Source: Paraburkholderia ribeironis
GTDB taxonomy: Bacteria; Pseudomonadota; Gammaproteobacteria; Burkholderiales; Burkholderiaceae
Reading direction: 5' to 3'
DNA: 64,000 nt
NCBI RefSeq assembly: GCF_900019265.1
Contig: NZ_CYGX02000034.1
Span: forward strand, 112,622-176,621
Shown here: positions 9,169-17,441 of the stretch, piece by piece
Numbering within the stretch: the first letter of the stretch is position 1
Layout of the letters: the number at the start of each line of letters is the position of its first letter
The notes under the pieces: model-generated
What the model was told of the DNA's origin: nothing
The model's database searches: none
What the model saw: only the letters and a program-made list of their open reading frames with translations
Translations under genes and position numbers: made by a program

Positions 9169-9174
9169 TATAAT
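9169..9174 (+). promoter_or_regulatory. -10 element of mnmG promoter
   Basis: TATAAT, a perfect -10 hexamer, lies 58 bp before the mnmG start and after the liv terminator. The matching -35 region (around 9146-9151, ATTCGG) is weak. Confidence 0.5.
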
Positions 9175-9231
9175 TCGCCCATACATTTTCCTTTGAAAGG
9201 CTCACGCGACGATCTGGCGTGAGATCTCGCA

Positions 9232-11190
9232 ATGCTTTTTCCCACTGAATTTGACGTAATCGTCGTCGGCGGCGGTCATGCCGGCACCGAAGCCGCTTTG
9301 GCCTCGGCGCGCATGGGCAATAAAACGCTGCTTCTGACCCATAACATCGAAACCCTCGGCCAGATGAGCTGCAATCCGTCGATTGGCGGCATTGGCAAAG
9401 GCCATCTGGTCAAGGAAGTCGATGCGCTCGGCGGCGCCATGGCGGCGGCAACGGACGAAGGTGGCATCCAGTTCCGCATCCTGAATTCGTCGAAGGGGCC
9501 CGCGGTTCGGGCGACGCGCGCACAGGCCGATCGCCTGCTGTATAAGCAGGCGATCCGGCATAGGCTGGAGAATCAGCCGAACCTGTGGCTGTTCCAGCAG
9601 GCCGTCGACGATCTGATGGTAGAGGGTGACCGCGTCGTTGGCGCGGTCACCCAAGTGGGAATTCGTTTCCGTTCGCGGGCGGTCGTGCTGACGGCTGGGA
9701 CGTTCCTTGACGGCAAGATTCATGTGGGGTTGAACAACTACACGGGCGGCCGTGCGGGCGATCCGGCTGCGGTCTCGCTGTCTGCGCGTCTGAAGGAATT
9801 GAAACTGCCGCAGGGCCGTCTGAAGACCGGCACGCCGCCGCGGATCGACGGCCGCACGATCGATTTCTCGCAACTCGAAGAGCAGCCGGGCGATCTGGAT
9901 CCGGTGCCGGTGTTCTCGTTCCTGGGGCGCGTCGAGCAGCACCCGCGGCAAGTGCCTTGCTGGGTCACGCATACGAACGCGCGGACGCATGACATCATTC
10001 GCGGCGGGCTTGACCGGTCGCCGATGTACACCGGTGTCATCGAGGGGGTGGGGCCGCGCTATTGCCCGTCAATCGAGGACAAGATTCACCGTTTCGCATC
10101 GAAGGAATCACATCAGATCTTTCTGGAGCCAGAAGGCCTGACGACTAACGAGTTCTACCCGAACGGGATTTCCACGAGTCTGCCTTTCGATGTGCAGCTG
10201 GAACTGGTGCGGTCGATGCGCGGTCTGGAGCATGCTCACATCCTGCGGCCGGGCTACGCAATCGAATACGACTATTTCGATCCGCGCGGCCTGAAGGCAT
10301 CGCTGGAAACCAAGGTAATCAACGGACTGTTTTTCGCGGGTCAGATCAACGGCACAACCGGGTACGAAGAAGCGGCCGCGCAAGGTGTGCTGGCGGGCAT
10401 CAATGCAGGCTTGCATGTGCAGGGTAGGGAAGCATGGTGCCCCCGGCGCGATCAGGCCTATCTCGGCGTGTTGGTCGACGATCTGGTGACGCGTGGCGTA
10501 TCCGAGCCGTATCGGATGTTCACGAGCCGTGCTGAATATCGCCTGAGCCTGCGTGAGGACAATGCCGATATGCGTCTGACCGAGATTGGCCGCGAACTTG
10601 GCGTGATCGACGACGTGCGCTGGGACGCGTTCAGCCGTAAGCGGGACGCTGTTTCACGTGAAACAGAGCGACTTCGCACGACGTGGGTCAATCCTAAGAC
10701 GTTACCCGCCGACGAAGCGACGGCCTTGCTCGGCAAGCCAATCGACCACGAGTACAGCCTCGCGGATCTGTTGCGTCGCCCAGGCGTCACGTACGACGGC
10801 GTCTGCGGACTGCGCGCCGGCGCCTGTGGCGCACCCGAAATTCTCGCGGAAGACGAAGTATTGCTGGCGCAGATCAAGGAACAGATCGAGATCGGGATCA
10901 AGTATCAGGGTTATATCGACCGCCAAGCTGGAGAGATCGAGCGGAACGAAGCTCAGGAAAGCACACGTCTACCTGAGGGGTTGGACTACGCGGAAGTCAG
11001 AGGCCTGTCCTTCGAAGCGCGCCAGAAGCTGACGCAATTCCGACCCGAAACCATCGGCCAGGCGTCGCGCATCTCTGGGATCACGCCGGCGGCAATCTCT
11101 TTGCTGATGGTTCACTTGAAGCGCGGCTTGGGCCGTCGCTCGACGAAACCCGCTGAACCTGGCGCCGACAGCACGCCGGTGGCGCAATGA
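9232..11190 (+). CDS. mnmG: tRNA uridine-5-carboxymethylaminomethyl modification enzyme MnmG (GidA)
   Basis: 652-residue FAD-dependent enzyme that, with MnmE, puts the carboxymethylaminomethyl group on wobble U34 of certain tRNAs. The N-terminal dinucleotide-binding fold (VIVVGGGHAGTEAALASARMG, residues 6-26) is followed by the MnmG signatures SIGGIGKGHLVKEVDALGG, NYTGGRAGDPA and TGTPPRIDGRTIDFS. Length is typical. The stop overlaps the start of rsmG by four bases. A perfect parS site lies within the coding sequence at 10650-10665. Confidence 0.97.
   Translation: MLFPTEFDVIVVGGGHAGTEAALASARMGNKTLLLTHNIETLGQMSCNPSIGGIGKGHLVKEVDALGGAMAAATDEGGIQFRILNSSKGPAVRATRAQADRLLYKQAIRHRLENQPNLWLFQQAVDDLMVEGDRVVGAVTQVGIRFRSRAVVLTAGTFLDGKIHVGLNNYTGGRAGDPAAVSLSARLKELKLPQGRLKTGTPPRIDGRTIDFSQLEEQPGDLDPVPVFSFLGRVEQHPRQVPCWVTHTNARTHDIIRGGLDRSPMYTGVIEGVGPRYCPSIEDKIHRFASKESHQIFLEPEGLTTNEFYPNGISTSLPFDVQLELVRSMRGLEHAHILRPGYAIEYDYFDPRGLKASLETKVINGLFFAGQINGTTGYEEAAAQGVLAGINAGLHVQGREAWCPRRDQAYLGVLVDDLVTRGVSEPYRMFTSRAEYRLSLREDNADMRLTEIGRELGVIDDVRWDAFSRKRDAVSRETERLRTTWVNPKTLPADEATALLGKPIDHEYSLADLLRRPGVTYDGVCGLRAGACGAPEILAEDEVLLAQIKEQIEIGIKYQGYIDRQAGEIERNEAQESTRLPEGLDYAEVRGLSFEARQKLTQFRPETIGQASRISGITPAAISLLMVHLKRGLGRRSTKPAEPGADSTPVAQ
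10650..10665. other. parS: parS centromere site inside mnmG
   Basis: TGTTTCACGTGAAACA, identical to the copy at 9095-9110 and extended by one more complementary base on each side. It is read through as codons in the C-terminal half of mnmG. ParB is expected to load here and spread. Confidence 0.9.
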
Positions 11191-11870
11191 CGGGGAGCCA
11201 GAAGGGAAGCGCTCAGCAAGCGTTGGCGTCATTGCTGGCGGACGGTGTTCGCGAACTCGGCCTCGATTTGAGTGACGCGCAGCTCACCAAGCTGCTGGAC
11301 TACGTCGCGCTGTTGTCGAAGTGGAATGCCGTCTACAACCTGACGGCGATTCGCGATCCGCGGCAGATGCTGATCCAGCACATTCTCGATTCGCTTTCGA
11401 TCATCCCGCACCTCGCGCCGCGCGGCCCGTCGTCGGTGCTCGACGTCGGTTCGGGTGGCGGCCTGCCCGGTATCGTGCTGGCCATCGTTCTGCCCGAATG
11501 GGCCGTCACCGTGAACGACATCGTTCACAAGAAAACGGCTTTTCAGGCTCAGGCGAAGGCCGAGCTTGGCCTGGCGAACCTGTCGGTCGTGACCGGGCGG
11601 GTCGAGACGTTGACGCCGGGCGCCGAAGTACCGGCAAAGTTCGACGTAATTGTCTCGCGTGCATTCGCAGAACTCGCGGATTTCGTTACACTGGCCCGTC
11701 ATCTGGTTGCGGAGCGGGGCGCGATCTGGGCGATGAAAGGCGTGCGCCCGGATGGCGAAATCGAGCGCTTGCCGGCCGGCGCCCACGTGGAAGAGATTAT
11801 TCGGCTGAACGTGCCGTCGCTGGACGCCGAGCGGCATCTGATCAAGGTGGTGGTGGATGCCGATAAGTAA
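11187..11870 (+). CDS. rsmG: 16S rRNA (guanine527-N7)-methyltransferase RsmG (GidB)
   Basis: 227-residue SAM-dependent methyltransferase for the 530 loop of 16S rRNA. The SAM-binding motif VLDVGSGGGLPGIVLAI is near residue 80, preceded by the family block KWNAVYNLTAIRDPRQMLIQH. It starts inside the mnmG stop (ATGA), the usual gidAB arrangement. Confidence 0.96.
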   Translation: MTGSQKGSAQQALASLLADGVRELGLDLSDAQLTKLLDYVALLSKWNAVYNLTAIRDPRQMLIQHILDSLSIIPHLAPRGPSSVLDVGSGGGLPGIVLAIVLPEWAVTVNDIVHKKTAFQAQAKAELGLANLSVVTGRVETLTPGAEVPAKFDVIVSRAFAELADFVTLARHLVAERGAIWAMKGVRPDGEIERLPAGAHVEEIIRLNVPSLDAERHLIKVVVDADK

Positions 11871-11871
11871 A

Positions 11872-11904
11872 GGATAACTAGCGGATAACTAGCGGATAAC
11901 TGAC
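11872..11904. repeat. three 11-bp direct repeats between rsmG and parA
   Basis: GGATAACTAGC at 11872 and 11883, then GGATAACTGAC at 11894. The 11-bp spacing puts each copy on the same face of the helix, and the array lies just upstream of parA, so an operator is possible. Confidence 0.6.
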
Positions 11905-11983
11905 GGCCACCGTTAGCCGCATGTCGTACCCGTACCATCAGCGATTTTTACTTCATCCAAGCAGCAAAAGGGACACTCCAACG

Positions 11984-12775
11984 ATGGCAAAAATCTTCTG
12001 CGTTGCGAACCAGAAAGGCGGCGTCGGCAAGACGACGACCACAGTCAATCTGGCCGCGAGCCTGGCAGCGCAGGGACAGCGAGTCCTTCTTATCGACCTG
12101 GACCCGCAGGGCAACGCCACCATGGGCAGTGGCATCGACAAGGCCGCATGCGAGAACACCGTATACGAAGTGCTGGTGGATAGCGTGTCGGTGGCCGATG
12201 CGCGAATTCGGCCGGATGCCGTCGGCTACGACGTGCTGCCCGCGAACCGCGAACTGGCGGGCGCTGAGGTCGAACTCGTCACCGTGCAGAATCGTGAGCG
12301 TCAGCTGAAGGCCGCACTTGGGGTCGTCGCCAGCGAATACGATTTCGTGCTGATCGACTGTCCGCCGGCGCTGTCGCTGCTTACGCTCAATGGCCTGTGC
12401 GCCGCACACGGCGTCGTGATTCCGATGCAGTGCGAGTACTTTGCGCTCGAGGGCCTGTCCGATCTGGTCAACACGATCAAGCAGGTGCACGCCAATCTGA
12501 ACCGGGATCTGAAAGTTATTGGCCTGCTGCGCGTAATGTTCGATCCGCGTATCACGTTGCAACAGCAGGTTTCAGATCAGTTGAAAGAGCATTTCGGCGA
12601 CAAGGTGTTCGACGCGGTCATTCCACGCAACGTGCGTCTCGCCGAGGCGCCCAGCTACGGTTTGCCCGGTGTGGTGTTCGACCGCGCCTCGCGCGGCGCG
12701 CAGGCGTACGTGCAGTTCGGCGCGGAAATGATTGAGCGGGTGCGCGCATTGAATGACGCACCCCTGGCATCCTAA
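11984..12775 (+). CDS. parA: chromosome partitioning ATPase ParA (Soj family)
   Basis: 263-residue deviant-Walker ATPase that moves ParB-parS complexes over the nucleoid. NQKGGVGKTT (residues 10-19) carries the two lysines of the ParA Walker A, followed by LIDLDPQGNATMGSG and DFVLIDCPPALSLLTLNGL. The ATG at 11984 is preferred over a longer frame because MAKIFCVANQKGG is the normal Soj start. The protein lacks the N-terminal extension found in plasmid-type ParA proteins that bind their own promoters, consistent with a chromosomal system. parB follows after 18 bp. Confidence 0.96.
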   Translation: MAKIFCVANQKGGVGKTTTTVNLAASLAAQGQRVLLIDLDPQGNATMGSGIDKAACENTVYEVLVDSVSVADARIRPDAVGYDVLPANRELAGAEVELVTVQNRERQLKAALGVVASEYDFVLIDCPPALSLLTLNGLCAAHGVVIPMQCEYFALEGLSDLVNTIKQVHANLNRDLKVIGLLRVMFDPRITLQQQVSDQLKEHFGDKVFDAVIPRNVRLAEAPSYGLPGVVFDRASRGAQAYVQFGAEMIERVRALNDAPLAS

Positions 12776-12793
12776 GCGGATCGAGGGAGCACG

Positions 12794-13681
12794 ATGAACG
12801 CAGTAGCGAGAAAGAAGGGATTGGGCCGCGGGCTTGAAGCATTGCTAGGCGGCACCGCGGATATCACCGAGGCGGTGGCGATCAATGGCGCGCCCCACGT
12901 GCTGCCGCTCGCCAAGATGCAGGCGGGCAAGTATCAGCCGCGCACGCGCATGGATGAAGGCGCGTTGCAGGAATTGGCAGCCAGCATTCGCGCTCAGGGA
13001 TTGATGCAGCCGATCCTGGTGCGTCCCGTGTCGGTGGACAAGTACGAGATCATTGCCGGCGAGCGGCGTTTTCGCGCGGCGCGTCTCGCCGGCCTCGATG
13101 AAGTACCAGTGCTGGTGAGGGACGTGCCGGACCAGGCTGCCGCTGCGATGGCGCTGATTGAGAATATTCAGCGCGAAGATCTGAATCCGCTGGAAGAGGC
13201 GCAGGGCATCCAGCGTTTGCTCGACGAGTTCAATTTCACGCACGAGCAGGCGGCGGAGTCGGTCGGTCGTTCGCGCAGCGCGGTATCGAATCTGCTGCGC
13301 CTGCTCAACCTTGCATCGCCGGTGCAAACGATGCTGCTGGCCGGCGATCTGGACATGGGGCACGCTCGCGCGCTGCTGGCCGTTGACGCCGCGACGCAGA
13401 TCACGTTGGCCAACCAGGTCGTCAACAAGCGCATGTCGGTGCGCGAAATCGAAAAGCTGGTGACGACGACCACCAAGGCTGCGCCAGCGGTCAAGGCGCG
13501 CGCCAATCCGGACGGCGGCCGCGATACGCGGCGACTCGAAGAGGAGCTGTCGGATCTACTGTCGGCGACGGTAAAGATCAAGCTCGGGCGACGCGGCCGG
13601 GGCCAGGTCCTGGTGGACTTTGGTGATCTCGATGCGTTGGAAGGCATTCTGGTCCGCCTGCGTGGGAATGGCACTGCCTGA
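12794..13681 (+). CDS. parB: chromosome partitioning protein ParB
   Basis: 295-residue parS-binding CTPase clamp. It starts MNAVARKKGLGRGLEALLGG, the ParA-contact end. The CTP-binding GERRFRAARLAG motif is near residue 90, the helix-turn-helix (FTHEQAAESVGRSRSAVSNL) near 150-170, and a C-terminal dimerisation segment ends the protein. Its targets are very likely the two parS sites at 9095 and 10650. Confidence 0.96.
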   Translation: MNAVARKKGLGRGLEALLGGTADITEAVAINGAPHVLPLAKMQAGKYQPRTRMDEGALQELAASIRAQGLMQPILVRPVSVDKYEIIAGERRFRAARLAGLDEVPVLVRDVPDQAAAAMALIENIQREDLNPLEEAQGIQRLLDEFNFTHEQAAESVGRSRSAVSNLLRLLNLASPVQTMLLAGDLDMGHARALLAVDAATQITLANQVVNKRMSVREIEKLVTTTTKAAPAVKARANPDGGRDTRRLEEELSDLLSATVKIKLGRRGRGQVLVDFGDLDALEGILVRLRGNGTA

Positions 13682-14209
13682 TCGGCAGACTGTATCGATG
13701 GGCGCTGAATTCGCCTGCGACTGCTTCCTGGGCGGCTCGCACGCTATTTGACGCGCCCAGCGGCCGTTTTGGTTTGATCGGCATTCCGCGCGAGTATCTA
13801 TTGGATTCCTAAGTAAAACCGGGCAACCAGTAATTAGTAGTCCGAATATATCGTCGTGCCGTGGCCACGGTGCGAGTATCTTCCGGTATGCGCCCGCACC
13901 TTGCGTTGAGCGAGCGGGGCAGTGCGCACATGTGACGCATGGTTCGTCACAGACAAGCAGGCCGCTTGCGCTTTACTTGCCAGTGTCGAACTTGTCCAGT
14001 CATCTGCGCGAAAACCGACATTTGTTGCATTTCCGACACGTCCGCCACAACGTCCACGCGAGCGCTCGACGAACGCAAAACCACACGATTCAACGCTCAT
14101 GTTTTGCCATCCCCCAGCCGCCTTACATTTGGCGCGTTTTGCGTCGCTGGAACGTAGTTTCCGCATCGTGAAGGCGCATTTCGCGCAGGTTATTGAACGG
14201 CCTAAAGTC
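13682..14209. other. non-coding gap between parB and the atp promoter
   Basis: Several short frames exist here but none has a convincing ribosome-binding site or a recognisable product. No repeat or clear terminator was seen. Confidence 0.5.
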
Positions 14210-14238
14210 TTGAATTGCCTGCAACTATCGCTTACAAT
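14210..14238 (+). promoter_or_regulatory. sigma70-type promoter of the atp operon
   Basis: TTGAAT (14210-14215) and TACAAT (14233-14238) are separated by exactly 17 bp, each one or two bases from consensus. The atpI start lies 80 bp downstream, so this is the likely promoter for the whole ATP synthase operon. Confidence 0.8.
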
Positions 14239-14317
14239 CGCCCGGATTTAATTGCACGGCAACCCCGTAAACGCAGCGTAAGCTCGCGGGCTGGAACAAG
14301 ACTTTCGGAACATTGCG

Positions 14318-14863
14318 ATGGCGGTCAAATCGTCGAATCAGGCGCCAAAGAATGGGCGCGACGGACACCGCGCTGAACGCTTCACTTCCGATGCGTCCAC
14401 CGGTCAGCAAGTTACACACGGCGAGACGTGGGACGTCGAGCAGGAAGATAACAATATCGTTCCGCTCACGCGGGCCGAAGCTGAAAAGCTGTTTGGTCCC
14501 AACGTGAGTCGTCCATCGCGCGTTACGCCTTTCAAGGTCGTGGCAGCGCAAATGGTTTTGTCCCTGGGTGCGACGCTGGTGTGGTGGCTGTTCTACAAGC
14601 CGCCGGGCGCTGCTGCGCTGTCCGCGTTTCTGGGGGGAGCGATCTGCTGGGTGCCGGGCGCGCTGTTCGCCGCGCGCCTGAGAACGTTGAGCGGCGCTGA
14701 AACAGTGATGAGCTGGATGATCGGCGAAGCGCTCAAGATGGGGACAACGATCGCGATGTTTGTAGCCATCGCGTTCTGGTATCACGACGTACGCTGGGTT
14801 CCGCTGCTCGTGACCTACCTCATCGCGCTTAAAACTTACTGGATCGCCCTCGCGTGGCGCTAA
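14318..14863 (+). CDS. atpI: ATP synthase subunit I
   Basis: 181-residue membrane protein at the head of the atp operon. Residues 1-70 are hydrophilic; four hydrophobic segments follow (for example VAAQMVLSLGATLVWWLFY and VMSWMIGEALKMGTTIAMF). AtpI proteins act as an accessory for c-ring assembly or ion uptake and are poorly conserved, so the call rests on topology and position just before atpB. The start codon has only a weak upstream Shine-Dalgarno. Confidence 0.85.
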   Translation: MAVKSSNQAPKNGRDGHRAERFTSDASTGQQVTHGETWDVEQEDNNIVPLTRAEAEKLFGPNVSRPSRVTPFKVVAAQMVLSLGATLVWWLFYKPPGAAALSAFLGGAICWVPGALFAARLRTLSGAETVMSWMIGEALKMGTTIAMFVAIAFWYHDVRWVPLLVTYLIALKTYWIALAWR

Positions 14864-15029
14864 CGTAAGTCGCCGTAGCAAAGTAGCAGCAACAAATTCA
14901 GGCTGGCGCGCAGCGCCGGCATCAGGTGTGCGGATATGACACGGTTCGCACCCGGCGTGTTCCCGCAATACAGCATTGCTGCGGGAGCGGCCTAAAACGA
15001 TTTTCGACAATTTGGGTGGCTTTAACGAT

Positions 15030-15881
15030 ATGGCAGCTAGCGAAGGCACGCGCGCAATGGATCCGTCCGAGTACATCGCGCACCACTTGCAGAACTTTTC
15101 CACCGCACACCAGACGTCGATTTTCGACATCCACGTGTGGAATCTGGACACCCTCTTCTGGTCGATCGTTTGCGGTCTGGCCACCATCCTCATCCTGCGT
15201 CTTGCTGCCCGTAAGGCAACGTCCGGCGTGCCGGGCCGTTTCCAATGCGCAGTCGAAATGCTGGTCGAAATGGTCGATGATCAATCGAAGTCGATGATCC
15301 ACGGCACGCGCACCTTCATTGCACCGCTGGCGCTGACCGTGTTCGTCTGGGTCGCGTTGATGAACTCGCTCGACTTCATCCCTGTCGACCTGCCGCCCCA
15401 TGTGATCAGCTGGCTGGGTCTGTCCGAAGTCATCCCGCACCACCGCATCGTGCCGACCGCCGACCTGAACGGCACGATCGGCATCGCCCTCGGTGTGTTC
15501 GCGCTGATGATCTATTACAACTTCAAGATCAAGGGCGCAGGCGGCTTCGTGCATGAACTGCTGTCCGCCCCGTTCGGCGCGCATCCGCTCCTGTGGATCC
15601 CGAACCTTGCACTGAACATCATCGAGTTCGTCGCGAAGACGGTCTCGCTCGGCATGCGGCTGTTCGGCAACATGTACGCGGGCGAACTGTTGTTCCTGCT
15701 GATTGCCCTGCTCGGCAGCATCTGGAGCTTCGGCGCGGACACGACGGTGCTTGGCTTCATCGGCCACGTGGTCGCCGGCACAGTGTGGTCAATCTTCCAC
15801 ATCCTGATCGTTCTGCTGCAGGCGTTCATTTTCATGATGCTGACGCTGGTGTACATCGGCCAGGCACACGACAAGCACTAA
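15030..15881 (+). CDS. atpB: F0 ATP synthase subunit a
   Basis: 283-residue membrane subunit forming the proton half-channels beside the c-ring. The essential arginine is in SLGMRLFGNMYAGELLF at residue 210 when translation starts at 15030 (MAASEGTRAMDPSEYIAHHL), the same number as in E. coli. An earlier in-frame ATG at 14976 would add 18 residues without support. Nothing in the segment 14864-15029 upstream looks coding. Confidence 0.95.
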   Translation: MAASEGTRAMDPSEYIAHHLQNFSTAHQTSIFDIHVWNLDTLFWSIVCGLATILILRLAARKATSGVPGRFQCAVEMLVEMVDDQSKSMIHGTRTFIAPLALTVFVWVALMNSLDFIPVDLPPHVISWLGLSEVIPHHRIVPTADLNGTIGIALGVFALMIYYNFKIKGAGGFVHELLSAPFGAHPLLWIPNLALNIIEFVAKTVSLGMRLFGNMYAGELLFLLIALLGSIWSFGADTTVLGFIGHVVAGTVWSIFHILIVLLQAFIFMMLTLVYIGQAHDKH

Positions 15882-15962
15882 CCTGCGCTGTCGGCAAAGA
15901 ATCGTAGTTTTTCAAATCCCAGTTCCAACCAGTTCTAAAAGACTTTTCACAAAGGAGTGATC

Positions 15963-16232
15963 ATGCAAGCTTTCATCGCCAACATCCAGGGTCTGACCGC
16001 CATCGGTATCGGCATCATCATCGGCCTGGGTGCAATCGGCGCCTGTATCGGTATCGGCCTGATGGGCGGCAAGTACATCGAAGCATGTGCTCGTCAGCCG
16101 GAACTGATGAACCCGCTGCAAACCAAGATGTTCCTGCTGGCTGGTCTGATCGATGCGGCGTTCCTGATTGGCGTTGGTGTGGCAATGCTGTTTGCGTTCG
16201 CAAACCCGCTGCTGTCGAAGCTGGCAGGCTGA
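15963..16232 (+). CDS. atpE: F0 ATP synthase subunit c
   Basis: 89-residue hairpin proteolipid that forms the rotor ring. Two long hydrophobic helices flank the polar loop ARQPELMNPLQTKM. The proton-carrying acid is Asp64 in LLAGLIDAAFLIGVG. The ATG at 15963 is preferred to a GTG two codons earlier; AAAGGAGTG provides a very strong Shine-Dalgarno, as expected for a subunit needed in many copies. Confidence 0.97.
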   Translation: MQAFIANIQGLTAIGIGIIIGLGAIGACIGIGLMGGKYIEACARQPELMNPLQTKMFLLAGLIDAAFLIGVGVAMLFAFANPLLSKLAG

Positions 16233-16370
16233 GGTTCCTCGGAAGTTTGCGCCTGAGCTATAACTGGTAAAGGCGCAGGGCGGAACGGGCACTTGGGCGC
16301 TGATCGAACACTGAATCGATGAGCGCCTTGCCGTTTCACTGTCCGAACTAGCAACGTTTAAGGAAACACC

Positions 16371-16841
16371 GTGAATCTCAACGCAACCCTGTTTGCGCAA
16401 ATGGTCGTGTTCCTGATCCTCGCGTGGTTCACGATGAAGTTCGTGTGGCCGCCGTTGGTCAACGCCCTCGACGAGCGCTCGAAGAAGATTGCTGACGGTT
16501 TGTCGGCTGCCGAGAAGGGCAAGCAAGAACTCGAAGCCGCGCACAAGCGCGTCGACCAGGAACTCGCCCAGGCACGCAACGACGGTCAGCAACGTATCGC
16601 CGACGCGGAAAAGCGCGCTGTAGCAGTCGCTGACGAAATCAAGGCTCAGGCACAAGCTGAAGCCGCCCGTATCATCGCGCAAGCGAAGGCCGACGCGGAA
16701 CAGCAAGTCGTGAAGGCGCGCGAAACGCTGCGCGGCGAAGTCGCGACGCTCGCTGTGAAGGGCGCTGAACAGATCCTGAAGCGCGAAGTCGACCAGACAG
16801 CTCACGCTGACCTGCTGAATCAACTGAAAGCCGAGCTCTGA
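16371..16841 (+). CDS. atpF: F0 ATP synthase subunit b
   Basis: 156-residue peripheral stalk subunit: one N-terminal membrane helix (NATLFAQMVVFLILAWFTM) followed by a long charged, alanine-rich coiled coil. It starts with GTG at 16371, seven bases after AAGGA, the only start giving the standard MNLNATL beginning. Confidence 0.95.
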   Translation: MNLNATLFAQMVVFLILAWFTMKFVWPPLVNALDERSKKIADGLSAAEKGKQELEAAHKRVDQELAQARNDGQQRIADAEKRAVAVADEIKAQAQAEAARIIAQAKADAEQQVVKARETLRGEVATLAVKGAEQILKREVDQTAHADLLNQLKAEL

Positions 16842-16843
16842 TC

Positions 16844-17383
16844 ATGGCCGAACTTGCAACCATCGCCCGTCCGTACGCAGAAGCGCTGTTTGGCGTGGCC
16901 GAAGCTGGTGACATCGCCGCCTGGTCCACGCTCGTGCAGGAGCTGGCACAGGTTGCGCGTCTGCCCGAAGTGCTGTCGATCGCCTCGAGCCCGAAAGTAA
17001 GCCGCGTCCAGATCAGCGAACTGCTGCTGGCCGCGGTCAAGTCGCCGCTCAAGGACAACGCGCAAGCAAAGAATCTGGTGCAAATGCTGGTGGACAACCA
17101 TCGCCTGCAATTGCTGCCGGAAATTGCCGTGCAGTTCGAAGAGTTGAAGAACGCCCGCGAAGGGGCGGCCGATGTGCTGATCGTCAGCGCATTCCCGCTC
17201 GAAGGCGCACAGTTGAACGAACTCGTCGCAAGTCTCGAACGCAAGTTCAAACGCAAGCTGAAGCCGACGATCGAAGTCGACTCGTCGTTGATCGGCGGCG
17301 TGCGCGTGACGGTCGGCGACGAAGTGCTCGATACCTCGGTCCGCGCGCGGCTTGCCAGCATGCACACGGCTCTGACGGCCTGA
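16844..17383 (+). CDS. atpH: F1 ATP synthase subunit delta
   Basis: 179-residue subunit linking the peripheral stalk to the top of the alpha-beta hexamer. The family start ATIARPYAEALFGVAE and the C-terminal signature around PTIEVDSSLIGGVRVTVGDEVLDTSVRARL are both present. Only 2 bp separate it from atpF. Confidence 0.95.
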   Translation: MAELATIARPYAEALFGVAEAGDIAAWSTLVQELAQVARLPEVLSIASSPKVSRVQISELLLAAVKSPLKDNAQAKNLVQMLVDNHRLQLLPEIAVQFEELKNAREGAADVLIVSAFPLEGAQLNELVASLERKFKRKLKPTIEVDSSLIGGVRVTVGDEVLDTSVRARLASMHTALTA

Positions 17384-17441
17384 AGCGCTTCGCGCGCTGA
17401 AGCGGCTGGCACGCAACAGAATTGACTATCAGGAGCGAATA

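Noticed and set aside
9056..13681. Replication origin of the chromosome
   Set aside because: mnmG, rsmG, parAB and parS are typical neighbours of origins, but no DnaA-box cluster, AT-rich unwinding region or dnaA gene was seen.
13922..14251. 109-codon plus-strand frame before atpI
   Set aside because: No ribosome-binding site, overlaps the atp promoter, and the product has no recognisable features.
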